Assembly: GCA_029202385.1 (NCBI GenBank)
Contig: CP119314.1
Span: 3,350,501-3,414,500, forward strand
From: Candidatus Sphingomonas phytovorans
Lineage (GTDB): Bacteria > Pseudomonadota > Alphaproteobacteria > Sphingomonadales > Sphingomonadaceae
Length of the DNA stretch: 64,000 nt
Direction of reading: 5' to 3'
Shown: piece by piece, positions 18,635-26,425 of the stretch
Layout of the letters: every line of letters begins with the position of its first letter
Numbering within the stretch: the first letter of the stretch is position 1
Made by a program: the position numbers and the translations under genes
The notes under the pieces: generated by a model
The model's database searches: none
What the model was told of the DNA's origin: nothing
The model's input: the letters and a program-made list of their open reading frames with translations, nothing else

Positions 18635-20953
18635 GTGGCCGCAATCAGTCCGAACATTTCAAGCGAACCCCAGAATGGCACCGGCACACAGGCCGAGTTC
18701 CCATTCAATTTCTCGATCGTCGCAGCGACGGATGTCGGCGTTTATGTCGACGGCGTCCGCAAGACCTATTCGACACACTATGGCGTCACCTTCGGCGCCA
18801 CCTCCGGCACGGTGACCTTCACCACGCCGCCAGCCAGCGGGACGCGAATCCAGCTTATCTCCGAACCGGATTATCTCCAGACCAGCGAATTCGCGGACCA
18901 GGGCGCGTACAATCTTTCGACCGTGAACATGATCAACCGGCGCGGGGCGATCCGGGATCTGGTCAACCACGATTTGGGCACGCGCGCGCTTAAGGTGCCG
19001 TTGGGCGATCCCGCGCCCACCTTACCGCCGGCCTCGGAGCTTGCAGGCAAGGTGCTCGGCCATGACGGAACGCAGTTCATCGCGGTGCCGAACGACGCAA
19101 CATCTGTAGCAGAGGCCGTAATGGAGAGCCAAGCCGCGCGAGACATAGCATCGGCAGCCGCCAGACAGACAGCACTTGATCTTGCGACCACAACTCTTGC
19201 AGTTGCCGCCCTTCCCATTCGCTATACTAAGAGCACCTCAACGACGATCACGGCAGATGCGACGCTGAACATCGACACCGATCTTTCAGTGCCATTGGCC
19301 GCAAACACACTAACCCGAATCAACGGCAAGATCTATTTCACCACCACTGCGGCGGCAGATTTCAAGTGGCGCCACCTCGGCCCCGCCGCAGCCACGAGAA
19401 TTCGCGTGCAGCACTATAGCATCGCTCCGGGGGACGCCGCTCTAAGTAATATCGCTGTGGATACCACTTTCAGTGCGGCGGACATCTCGATAACAGGAGC
19501 GGCCGGGTCGGGCTGGATCGAGATAGATGCACTTATCGCAAACGGGCCGAATGCCGGCAGCTTCGGCATATCCTGGTCACAGAATACGTCCGACATTGGA
19601 AACACCGTAGTCGAAGCTGGCAGCTATCTAGAGGCGGTCAGACTTCCGATAACCTTGGACGTAGCATTCGGAGACAGCGCAGTAGCCAAGCTAGGCGGAT
19701 ACGCTGCTCCGGTCGCCTCAAGTGGGCATAACGTGGTGGGGGTCCCCGGTTTGGGAATGGGCCTTGGGAACTGTTACCTTGATACGATGATCCGTGGCAC
19801 GGACCTCTCCGCGCAACTCTTCGGAGGAAACTACACGCTTCAGATAGATGGAGGAACCCCAACCACAATTGTAGCCCCCGCAGGCTGGTCTTTCGTCCCA
19901 CTCTTCCGCCTTCCCGAGGGAAATCATCGGATCAAGTTGAAGGGCCAGTACTTTGACAACGATCTTTGCTATCGTATTGCGGGGATCGCCCCTCAAATAA
20001 CCCGCCCTTCGGACGTACCCAATTTCTATCCGGTGGGCACGGCCCCGTATTCAAATTATATCGCAGCCGAAGGCATAACCGGCAGCGCCTCGCTGTACGC
20101 GACTGGGAACGAGCAACGCTATTGGTCGCAGCCTAGCGGCTGCGGACTAAGGTTTGCAGCCACCACAACCTCAGTGCGCCTCTGGATGTTCAACGGCTTC
20201 GGCACAGGAGCAATCGTTCTGCTGCAGGACGGAGTGGAGATAGCCTCGGTCACTCCTACCATGTCTTCCAACTATGAGGTCGTCGCCCTTGCTACAGGCC
20301 TGTCCGGGACCCACGAGTATGAGGTCAAGTTCATCTCGGTTAGCGCCACGATCTATGTCAATGCTATCCTCGTAGACAGTCTAAGCGCTTCCTTACATAC
20401 CCCCAAACAAGTGGACGCGTATTTCGGGGACTCCATCGTACAGGGAAACGCCCTCGCCTCCCAAGCAGACTCACGTCTCATGGACCCTTACATCCTCGCG
20501 CAGGCCACAGGCAGGGTTTCCATCAGGCGGGGTGGGTCAGGAGCCAAAGTCTCTACAGGCCTTCGTGATACGACCTCCCAGATAACTAGCCTAACCTCTA
20601 TTCCCACCCGCGTCTTCTGCGCTGGCGGCGTCAATGACATGATTACGGGGGTCCCGATCGCCACCTTCCGGTCCGACTACCAGACCATGCTTTCCCTCAT
20701 CCGTGCGGGGCTACCTTCAGCGAAGATATATGCACGAGGCATCCTTTCTGTAGGAACCACCATTGCGAACTACGCGCAGCGGAACACCTACAACAGTGCA
20801 ATATTGGCGGCCGTGACTGCGATTGGGGACGCCAACATCATTTTTGTCAACACAGATGGCTGGATCGATCCAGTGACGGACACCTCCGATGGCCTCCATC
20901 CGAACGCCTCAGGTTACGCCAAGGTGGCAGCCGCTCAACAACTAACGTTGTAA
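18635..20953 (+). CDS. Tail fibre with C-terminal SGNH-type esterase domain
   Basis: A 772-residue protein from GTG 18635 with a strong AGGAGGTG site. Residues 1-150 match the T7 gp17 N-terminal virion-attachment region (GTQAEFPFNFSIVAATDVGV, GTRIQLISEPDYLQTSEFAD, GAYNLSTVNMINRR, LKVPLGDP). A short helical region and beta-rich modules follow; the module at about 480-585 resembles the jelly roll that precedes SGNH domains in CE2-like esterases. The last 180 residues are an SGNH hydrolase: block I FGDSIV with Ser600, block III GGVND, block V DGLHPN with Asp752 and His755. It should bind a surface polysaccharide and probably remove acetyl or other acyl groups from it. Codons in the 3' two thirds are visibly richer in A and T than neighbouring genes, which suggests recent exchange. 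Confidence 0.8.
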   Translation: MAAISPNISSEPQNGTGTQAEFPFNFSIVAATDVGVYVDGVRKTYSTHYGVTFGATSGTVTFTTPPASGTRIQLISEPDYLQTSEFADQGAYNLSTVNMINRRGAIRDLVNHDLGTRALKVPLGDPAPTLPPASELAGKVLGHDGTQFIAVPNDATSVAEAVMESQAARDIASAAARQTALDLATTTLAVAALPIRYTKSTSTTITADATLNIDTDLSVPLAANTLTRINGKIYFTTTAAADFKWRHLGPAAATRIRVQHYSIAPGDAALSNIAVDTTFSAADISITGAAGSGWIEIDALIANGPNAGSFGISWSQNTSDIGNTVVEAGSYLEAVRLPITLDVAFGDSAVAKLGGYAAPVASSGHNVVGVPGLGMGLGNCYLDTMIRGTDLSAQLFGGNYTLQIDGGTPTTIVAPAGWSFVPLFRLPEGNHRIKLKGQYFDNDLCYRIAGIAPQITRPSDVPNFYPVGTAPYSNYIAAEGITGSASLYATGNEQRYWSQPSGCGLRFAATTTSVRLWMFNGFGTGAIVLLQDGVEIASVTPTMSSNYEVVALATGLSGTHEYEVKFISVSATIYVNAILVDSLSASLHTPKQVDAYFGDSIVQGNALASQADSRLMDPYILAQATGRVSIRRGGSGAKVSTGLRDTTSQITSLTSIPTRVFCAGGVNDMITGVPIATFRSDYQTMLSLIRAGLPSAKIYARGILSVGTTIANYAQRNTYNSAILAAVTAIGDANIIFVNTDGWIDPVTDTSDGLHPNASGYAKVAAAQQLTL

Positions 20954-21205
20954 TGCTCAATGGCAAAGTATCTTTGGCAACTATATCTACAGCGCGTGAC
21001 CTTACGCTTAGCATCTCACTCGGCGCCTTTCGGATTTACGGGGACTTTACTATACGCTTCGCATTACACTTTGACATACTCACGCATAAACCAAGGCCAG
21101 TCATATATGTCAAAAGCCACGAAGATAAAGCCTTGCATTATACCAGCAACCCGTTCGCCTTATTATCCAATTTCCAATTGTTGATATTTTCTTGGATTTA
21201 ACAAT
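20954..21205 (+). other. AT-rich gap between tail fibre and lysis cassette
   Basis: About 250 bases of clearly lower GC than the rest of the window. An 82-codon frame (20953-21201) fills it but starts on the fibre's stop, has no ribosome site, shows no recognisable protein pattern, and is matched by a competing frame of similar length. I see no convincing gene, hairpin terminator or promoter. It is probably leftover sequence from fibre-gene exchange. Confidence 0.5.
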
Positions 21206-21511
21206 ATGACAGAACAACTCGATACTACAGGGATGATGCTAGGTGAGATGAAGGGTCAACTTCGTGAAGTTATCCACAATTTGAACATGATGTCGACCAA
21301 ACTTGATGCACTCGGCGAAAGGGTAATCAGCGCGGCCGACCTTCCGGTCAAGGTCAAGGAACTCGAAAAGCGCGTGCTAGCGCTCGAAGCGGACAGACAT
21401 CGCCGCGACGGAGCAATGAGCTTCGGCGGCTGGGTTGTTCGCTCACCTCTCGTCGGCTGGCTGGCCGGCGCGGGGCTCGCCCTCTGGATGCTATTGAAGG
21501 GAAAGCCGTGA
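21206..21511 (+). CDS. Coiled-coil protein with C-terminal membrane anchor (lysis cassette)
   Basis: A 101-residue protein. Residues about 5-70 form a heptad-rich coiled coil (LREVIHNLNMMSTKLDALGE and VKVKELEKRVLALEADRHRR) and residues about 80-97 a membrane segment (VGWLAGAGLALWMLL) with a short basic tail. Small proteins of this build are common just before endolysins in phages, where they act as holin accessory or antiholin-like factors; that role is inferred from position. The stop overlaps the start of the endolysin gene. Start ATG 21206 is preceded by an AT-rich leader rather than a strong ribosome site. Confidence 0.6.
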   Translation: MTEQLDTTGMMLGEMKGQLREVIHNLNMMSTKLDALGERVISAADLPVKVKELEKRVLALEADRHRRDGAMSFGGWVVRSPLVGWLAGAGLALWMLLKGKP

Positions 21512-22050
21512 TGAAGACGATTGACGCAGTGATCGAACAAGTGCTGGCGAACGAGGGAGGCTATGTCAATAACCCCAACGACGCCGGCGGCGAGACGAAC
21601 CACGGCATCACCGCAGCAATCGCGCGCAGCCAAGGCTTTACGGGGCCGATGCGCGCCATGACGCGGGCCTTCGCCTTCGAGATTTATCGGCGTCGTTATG
21701 TGATCGCGCCAGGCTTCGACCAGATTGCCACGGTATCAATGCCGGTTGCTGCAGAACTGGTCGATACCGGCGTGAATATGGGCCCGGAGGTCGCCACGGC
21801 TTTCCTGCAACGCTCGCTCAACGGACTCAATAACGGCGCACGGGATTATCCGGACCTTACCATCGATGGAGCGGTTGGCACGGCGACGCTCGCCGCATTG
21901 AAGGCGTTTCTTGCCAGACGCGGAGCGGAAGGCGAACGGCGACTGCTCGTGCTGCTCAACGCCCTTCAAGGTGAGCGCTATCTCTCGCTGACTGAAGACC
22001 GGACCGCCAACGAGGCCTTTCTGTATGGCTGGCTGGCGAGGGCGGCGTGA
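21511..22050 (+). CDS. Endolysin: GH108-type N-acetylmuramidase with C-terminal peptidoglycan-binding region
   Basis: A 179-residue cell-wall hydrolase. ATG 21511 follows GAAGGGA at a suitable distance; a GTG directly before it (21508) is possible. The N-terminal domain has the glycosyl hydrolase 108 signature with catalytic Glu15 in NEGGYVNNPNDAGGETNHGI. The C-terminal part (about 85-179) is the associated PG-binding-3 type domain: ELVDTGVNMGPEVATAFLQR, DLTIDGAVGTATLAAL, YLSLTEDRTANEAFLYGW. It cleaves the glycan backbone of peptidoglycan. There is no signal peptide, so it should depend on the holin encoded downstream. It is intact and full length, which suggests that lysis function has been kept. 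Confidence 0.93.
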   Translation: MKTIDAVIEQVLANEGGYVNNPNDAGGETNHGITAAIARSQGFTGPMRAMTRAFAFEIYRRRYVIAPGFDQIATVSMPVAAELVDTGVNMGPEVATAFLQRSLNGLNNGARDYPDLTIDGAVGTATLAALKAFLARRGAEGERRLLVLLNALQGERYLSLTEDRTANEAFLYGWLARAA

Positions 22051-22349
22051 GCGGCACAGCTATCGGCGACCCCGTCGAGCCGATTGTCGTAGAGATGGCG
22101 AAAGCTGCACCGACTAACGCGATCAACATGCCCGATCACCGGATCCGCGAACAGGCCTGGTATCAGGCGTTCGTTCGGCTCGCCCGCCCGACGCTCGACT
22201 GGATCACCAACGCGACAGTCGCCTGGACAATGATCCTGCAGCCTCTGCTGTTCGACCGGTTCGATATCACCGCGGCGGGCATGTCGCTTGCCTGGGCCGG
22301 CACGGTCTACGGCTTCAAGTTCGCCGAGAAGATCAAGGGGGTGGCATAG
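22047..22349 (+). CDS. Holin-like small membrane protein
   Basis: A 100-residue protein starting at GTG 22047 in a GTGA overlap with the endolysin stop. It has a polar N-terminus, then hydrophobic segments at about 52-68 (ITNATVAWTMILQPLLF) and 73-92 (TAAGMSLAWAGTVYGFKFAE), with a short charged end. Size, two membrane segments and position between endolysin and spanin genes fit a phage holin, which forms holes in the inner membrane to release the endolysin. The GTG start and overlap imply tight translational coupling. Holins are too divergent to name the class with certainty. Confidence 0.7.
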   Translation: MSGTAIGDPVEPIVVEMAKAAPTNAINMPDHRIREQAWYQAFVRLARPTLDWITNATVAWTMILQPLLFDRFDITAAGMSLAWAGTVYGFKFAEKIKGVA

Positions 22350-22711
22350 TGCCGGCCGTCCCTGTCGCAGCCTTGTTCAGGATCGCATTGGCGACGATCC
22401 TGATCGCGTTGCTTGCCGGCCTGCTCGCGCTCCGATCATGCGGCACGGCACGCAAGGCGGCAACTGAAGCCCGCCTTGCGGCCGGCCAGCGCGGGGCCGC
22501 GATCGAAAGTGGGCACGACGCAGTCCAGACGCTCGGCAACGCCCAGGCGGCCGAGCGATCCATCCATGAGACCGTGAAGGAGGGAAGAGATGCGATCAAC
22601 CAAGCACCTGGCGGCGATAGCAACGATGCTGCCGATCGCGCTGCTTGCCGGCTGCGCTCATACCGTCATTCAGGCAAATGCATCGCCCTGCTCGGCCCTG
22701 TTGCCGAGTAG
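22349..22711 (+). CDS. Rz-like inner-membrane spanin subunit
   Basis: A 120-residue protein from a GTG sharing its G with the previous stop (TAGTG at 22347). It has an N-terminal signal-anchor (about 7-30, LFRIALATILIALLAGLLAL) and a helical periplasmic part rich in Ala, Glu and Arg (KAATEARLAAGQRGAAIES, QAAERSIHETVKEGRDAI). This is the layout of i-spanins, which join the inner membrane to an outer-membrane lipoprotein and disrupt the outer membrane in the last step of lysis. A second lipoprotein gene begins inside it in another frame, the classical Rz/Rz1 arrangement, which strongly supports the call. Confidence 0.75.
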   Translation: MPAVPVAALFRIALATILIALLAGLLALRSCGTARKAATEARLAAGQRGAAIESGHDAVQTLGNAQAAERSIHETVKEGRDAINQAPGGDSNDAADRAACRLRSYRHSGKCIALLGPVAE

Positions 22712-22934
22712 CTGGCTCAACGGCGTATCCCCGGCGGCCCTGCCCGAGAGTGCCAAGCTGCCCGACGGACATGACGACGCGCGGCCATGGCAATCGGGCT
22801 TCATCGAACAGACTGGGCAGCTTGAGGTGGCAAACGGCCGCTATACCGATGCGGTGGGAATTGTTGCTCGTTGTGAGGCGCGGGATGTTTTGGCGACAAA
22901 AAGGGTGCGATCTAAATTCCTTGGCGTTTTCTAG
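22590..22934 (+). CDS. Rz1-like outer-membrane lipoprotein spanin subunit, overlapping Rz in another frame
   Basis: A 114-residue protein whose first 122 bases lie inside the i-spanin gene in a different frame. ATG 22590 has a strong AAGGAGGG site. The signal peptide ends in a lipobox (ALLAGC, Cys22), so the mature protein should be lipidated. Pro-containing polar sequence follows (SPCSALLPSSWLNGVSPAAL, LPESAKLPDGHDD). Together with the upstream Rz-like gene this completes a two-component spanin. It is somewhat longer than classical Rz1; its last codons run into the 3' end of the opposite-strand acyltransferase gene (overlap 22912-22934), which may mean that the original 3' end was changed when that gene was joined. 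Confidence 0.75.
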   Translation: MRSTKHLAAIATMLPIALLAGCAHTVIQANASPCSALLPSSWLNGVSPAALPESAKLPDGHDDARPWQSGFIEQTGQLEVANGRYTDAVGIVARCEARDVLATKRVRSKFLGVF

Positions 22935-24072
22935 CCATCCCACCCTCAAGCAAGCGCATCAACGCCCTCTTGGCTGGCCTCTCGATCAGATAGAATGACA
23001 GCGCGCCGATCAATGCGATGACAGCGGCATAAGCGATCAAAAAGCCCGGCTGCAAAACGATCCTGCGCGACCCAATGATACCATCCAAGACGAGCATGGC
23101 AGTCAACATTAGCGGGACATGCCACAGATAAACGCCGTATGTCATATCACCGATGGCGCGCGCCCATTTCGGCAGGACCAGATGTGACGATTCGACACTG
23201 CAAATAATCAAAAACAGGCTTGGCAGGATCGCCGGCATTAGCTTGGGCACACCGATGGCCGGATGCACAACCAATAGGGCTGCAACGAGGCCGAGGCCCG
23301 CTATCCCCGGAATGGCAAGCCAGCGAGATTTCTTACCCGCTACGATATATGCGCAATGCGCCGCAGATCCGAGGAAGAAATAGAAACCACATTGCCAGAA
23401 CAACGTACCCGGAAAATTGAAAATACTCCCCATCGCGAAAGCGCCTGCCAATGCAAAAGGGCCTATCAGGCCAAACCGGTAAAGCCGAGACGCTATCAAC
23501 CAGAATATGGCGTATATCAATATTTCTAGTGAGACCGACCAGATTGGAGCATTAAATGAGGGCGCTCGCTGAAACCCCCAGTCAGAAGCCATGAAAAGAT
23601 GCAGTACAAAATGATAGGTATCGTTCGCCTGATAGATTGCGAAATTACCCAAGGTACCAAGTCGACCAAACTGGAGACCCGCAACCACGAGAAGTGTGAT
23701 CAGGTGAAGTGGATAAAGGCGGGCGATTCTGCTCGCTACAAAATAACGGGTTGTATGAGCATGGCCAACATAAACCCCAGTGAATACGAAACCAGAAATT
23801 AGCCAGAATAGCTGTACTGCAAAGAGACCAAAATCGTATATTGGCCACAAGAGGGTTCGCCAAGGCATAGCATCACGCACCACTAGAACCTGCTCGATCG
23901 AACCAGCCGGTATTGCGAAATTCTGATAGTGGAAAATAACGACGGCCAAGGCTGCGAACCCACGCACGAGATCGATCAAGAAAAAGTGCCGACCTTCGCC
24001 GCGAACTGGCGCGAACAAGCGCCTGGCGAGAGGCTCCTTCGACGTCACATCTACCGCCTTTATTGTTTGCAT
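22912..24072 (-). CDS. Acyltransferase 3 family (OafA/NodX-like) membrane O-acyltransferase
   Basis: A 386-residue integral membrane protein. ATG 24072 (MQTIKAVDV) was chosen; the frame is open far upstream but that part is not protein-like. Family marks: FFLIDLVRGFAALAVVIFHY near the N-terminus (the R-G-x-A-A-x-x-V and conserved His), SRIARLYPLHLITL, SVSLEILIYAIFWLI, and YLWHVPLMLTAM near the end, with about ten membrane segments. Members transfer acyl groups, usually acetyl, to sugars of O-antigen, capsule or Nod factor. The gene is noticeably poorer in GC than its chromosomal neighbours and ends inside the phage spanin gene, so it is probably a lysogenic-conversion (moron) gene that alters the surface polysaccharide. 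Confidence 0.9.
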   Translation of the reverse strand: MQTIKAVDVTSKEPLARRLFAPVRGEGRHFFLIDLVRGFAALAVVIFHYQNFAIPAGSIEQVLVVRDAMPWRTLLWPIYDFGLFAVQLFWLISGFVFTGVYVGHAHTTRYFVASRIARLYPLHLITLLVVAGLQFGRLGTLGNFAIYQANDTYHFVLHLFMASDWGFQRAPSFNAPIWSVSLEILIYAIFWLIASRLYRFGLIGPFALAGAFAMGSIFNFPGTLFWQCGFYFFLGSAAHCAYIVAGKKSRWLAIPGIAGLGLVAALLVVHPAIGVPKLMPAILPSLFLIICSVESSHLVLPKWARAIGDMTYGVYLWHVPLMLTAMLVLDGIIGSRRIVLQPGFLIAYAAVIALIGALSFYLIERPAKRALMRLLEGGMARKRQGI

Positions 24073-24416
24073 CGCCCCACCCTGCCTTGAATATCGCCAT
24101 CGTTCTGCGTTCGATGTGGCGCCTATACAAGTGGATTGAGGCGGGCGCGAGTTCACAGGCGTAACAAACTTGTCATACTGGTCAGCGGTGTATCCGCCAC
24201 CATCTCTGCGATCGACTCTCTTCACTATGTTGTATCGCTCGATGGACCGCCTCTGTCGTGCGGGCGCTCCCGTGTAAAATCTGGCCCGTAGTGCATCCTT
24301 CCATTCCTGGCTGAATAATGCACCATCAAATGACGGGATCAAACATCTAGCCCCCGGTTGGGAAGCCCCGCGGTCACACCGGTACCATTTTCCGACCACC
24401 GCCTGAAGATTGACCC
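24073..24416 (-). other. Gap between acyltransferase and radC, no supported gene
   Basis: About 340 bases. On the minus strand the frame stays open (it includes a stretch reading SFDGALFSQEWKDALRARF) and could be a decayed coding fragment, but it has no start with a ribosome site and matches no family I know. I looked for a tRNA, a tyrosine-recombinase attachment repeat and an insertion-sequence end and found none. This is the likely right boundary of the phage-derived island. Confidence 0.4.
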
Positions 24417-25046
24417 CTAGATCAATCCCAGCTCCCGCATGCTCGCATGGCCGCTGGTCGACATGATCAGGTGGTCGTGCACCGCGATCCCCAGCGGCTG
24501 GCCCGCTCGGGCGATGCGGCGGGTGATGTCGACGTCCGCCCGGCTCGGCGCGGGATCCCCGCTCGGGTGGTTGTGCACCAGCACGATCGACGCGGCGTGA
24601 AGCTCCACCGCGCGGCGGATCACCTCGCGCACATGGATCGTCGCCTCGTCGATCGTCCCGCGCGATATCTCCTCGTCGAGGATCAGGCGGCCCTGGCCGT
24701 CGAGGTGAAGCACCCGCGCGATCTCCACCGCGCTGAAGGCATGGGTGAGCCGCAGATAGTCGAGCAGCGCCGGCCAACTGTCGACCACCGGCCCGCGCGC
24801 GAAGCGCAGCGTCGCGATATGCGCCAGCGCCGCGTCGAGTCCGCCGAGCAGTGCGTCGAGATCGGGCCTGCCCTCCAGCACGCGCAGCCGCGCCTGCCCG
24901 CTCGCCGCCAGCACGCCGGGCAACGAGCCGAACTCCTCCACCAGCCTGGCGGACAGGCCGGCCGCGCCGGCCCCCGCTACAGGCTCGAGGAATCCCTCCA
25001 GGATCTGTCGGCACCGTAGAGCTGAAGGCGCCGCCGGTGCCGCCAC
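24417..25046 (-). CDS. radC: RadC family protein (JAB/MPN-type metal-dependent domain)
   Basis: A 209-residue protein from GTG 25046, the first usable start upstream of the conserved region; it overlaps the membrane-protein gene by 70 bases. The N-terminal helix-hairpin-helix-like part (LVEEFGSLPGVLAASG) is followed by the MPN domain with the metal-binding pattern VLVHNHPSGDPAPSRADVD, then GIAVHDHLIMS. RadC was named for DNA repair, but that role has been disputed and its biochemical function is unsettled; the motif suggests a metal-dependent hydrolase. Family members often sit near mobile elements, and this one lies beside the presumed island boundary. Length and motifs appear intact. Confidence 0.85.
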   Translation of the reverse strand: MAAPAAPSALRCRQILEGFLEPVAGAGAAGLSARLVEEFGSLPGVLAASGQARLRVLEGRPDLDALLGGLDAALAHIATLRFARGPVVDSWPALLDYLRLTHAFSAVEIARVLHLDGQGRLILDEEISRGTIDEATIHVREVIRRAVELHAASIVLVHNHPSGDPAPSRADVDITRRIARAGQPLGIAVHDHLIMSTSGHASMRELGLI

Positions 25047-25432
25047 GCGCCAAGCGCCACCAGCAGCAACATCGGATACGCTTCGAACGAGATCAGGAAC
25101 TGATAGCCCCTGGACAACGCGCTCTGGTCCACCGCGCGGATGAAATGCGCGGTGACCGCCAGAAGCTGAAAGCCGGCGAGCCAGAGCGGCCAGAAACGCG
25201 TCGAGGCGACCGCGAGCACGAACAGGCCCACCAGCAACAGCATGTCGATCACGAAGACCCACATCTGCATTTTCTGAAAGGAGCCGGAGAAGGGCTGAGA
25301 CTGGGTGACGAAGCTGGCGAGCGAGGCGGCCAGCATCATGGCCGCCGCGCTCCGCTCCGGCGCGCCGCCCCGCGCCAGCGCGTAGGCGCAGCAGATGATC
25401 AGAATCATCTCGTACAGAATGATGCGCAGCAT
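24977..25432 (-). CDS. Small four-helix membrane protein of unknown function
   Basis: A 151-residue protein from ATG 25432 (MLRIILYEMILIICCAYALA); the longer open frame upstream of this codon is not protein-like. Hydrophobic segments lie at about 3-18, 27-45, 58-77, 83-100 and 117-132, separated by short charged loops, and the C-terminus is basic (WRHRRRLQLYG) and cytoplasmic by the positive-inside rule. I do not recognise the family. The 3' end overlaps the start of radC by 70 bases in a different frame, so the two may be co-expressed, but the overlap could also mean that radC starts later. Confidence 0.6.
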   Translation of the reverse strand: MLRIILYEMILIICCAYALARGGAPERSAAAMMLAASLASFVTQSQPFSGSFQKMQMWVFVIDMLLLVGLFVLAVASTRFWPLWLAGFQLLAVTAHFIRAVDQSALSRGYQFLISFEAYPMLLLVALGAWRHRRRLQLYGADRSWRDSSSL

Positions 25433-25475
25433 GTCCGGAGCGGAGCATTCAACCAGCCCTCTCGTCAACCCGCGA

Positions 25476-25832
25476 TCATGCGGCCGTGCTGATCGAGACA
25501 ACCGTGGCGGTGCCGAGCGCCGTATCCTCGCAGAGCGACTGATCGCCGAACCACGCCTTGACGCCGTCGAGCCCGACATCGTGCTGTGCCGCCCGCAATG
25601 CACCATGGACCAGCGCGATGCTCGACCAGGCCTTGGCGAGCGCGACGTTCGCGTCCGCATTATGCCGCAGGGCATCGCTGGCAATCGATAGCGGCAGCCG
25701 CGCTTCCTCGCGCGCCGCCAGCATCGCCAGCGTCAATTCGGCGTTGCTGCGCAACGAGGCGTCGAGATTGCGCTCTGCCGGGATCAGGGTCTGCGCGACT
25801 TTGCGCGCCGCGGAAAGACGATCATTGAGCAT
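25476..25832 (-). CDS. Small helical protein of unknown function
   Basis: A 118-residue protein; ATG 25832 has an AGGGGG site. It is predicted to be all-helical: LSAARKVAQTLIPAERNLDA, NAELTLAMLAAREEARLPLS and NADANVALAKAWSSIALVHG, with an amphipathic pattern and a small hydrophobic C-terminus. It has no signal peptide or membrane segment. The composition and helix pattern recall small conserved orphan proteins found in sphingomonads next to LuxR-type regulators, but I cannot name a function. It lies 50 bases downstream of the LuxR/membrane protein's end region on the same strand and may share its transcript. Confidence 0.55.
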   Translation of the reverse strand: MLNDRLSAARKVAQTLIPAERNLDASLRSNAELTLAMLAAREEARLPLSIASDALRHNADANVALAKAWSSIALVHGALRAAQHDVGLDGVKAWFGDQSLCEDTALGTATVVSISTAA

Positions 25833-25882
25833 GATTACCCCCTGCGCCGGCGCAGGGCGCGGGCGCTTTCAAGAATGTGCTG

Positions 25883-26425
25883 TCAGAATGTGCGGTTCAG
25901 AACCGTGCCGATGAATTCGCCGGCGCCGTTGACCACACCGAAACCCAGAAAAAGAATGGCCATCACCAGTGTCGCGATCGCGAACGGCCAGGCCAGTCGC
26001 TGAAGCGTGCTCAGGTCATTGCGTTGCCCTTCCCGTGTTGGGATGGGCCAGCGCGCTTCCGCTCCGATCGGCGACAATCGCTGGCCCGACCGGGACCAGC
26101 TGTCGCGGACCGAAGCGGAAGCGGGAACCGGCCCCTCCTCGTCCGGAAACAGGATTGCGCCGGAATCGCCGGGGTTCGGAAGATCGGACGGTCCACGGTT
26201 CGGTTCAACCGAACCCTCCCACCCCTCCCGCACGGCGACCATCAGCACGGCGGCACGGGTGGAGGCCGTACCGAGCTTCTCGCGCGCGCCGCGCAGATGG
26301 CCCTCGACCGCACGCTGGGAGATGCCGAGCTCGTGCGCGATCTCCTTGTCCATCTTCCGATCCCATTTGCCGCGAAGACATTGCAGCTGGCGGGCGGTCA
26401 GGCCGTCGAGTCGATTCGGTCCCAT
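25883..26425 (-). CDS. Membrane-anchored LuxR-type HTH protein
   Basis: A 180-residue protein; ATG 26425 was preferred over the TTG at 26434. Residues about 5-60 form a LuxR/GerE helix-turn-helix (LDGLTARQLQCLRG, DKEIAHELGISQRAVEGHLR, AREKLGT). The middle is a polar, Pro/Ser/Arg-rich linker (about 80-140), and residues about 150-172 are one membrane segment (LAWPFAIATLVMAILFLGFG) followed by a short outside tail. This reverses the usual LuxR order, in which the HTH is C-terminal behind a sensor. It implies a regulator that binds DNA while anchored in the inner membrane, or one released by proteolysis. I associate this HTH-linker-TM layout with sphingomonads, where its role is not known to me. 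Confidence 0.75.
   Translation of the reverse strand: MGPNRLDGLTARQLQCLRGKWDRKMDKEIAHELGISQRAVEGHLRGAREKLGTASTRAAVLMVAVREGWEGSVEPNRGPSDLPNPGDSGAILFPDEEGPVPASASVRDSWSRSGQRLSPIGAEARWPIPTREGQRNDLSTLQRLAWPFAIATLVMAILFLGFGVVNGAGEFIGTVLNRTF

Noticed and set aside
20953..21201. 82-codon frame after the tail fibre
   Set aside because: Starts on the fibre's stop without a ribosome site, and a second frame of similar length overlaps it; AT-rich filler.
24073..25053. Long N-terminal extension of the acyltransferase frame
   Set aside because: The upstream part is Arg/Gly-rich antisense to radC; the family's normal start is at 24072.
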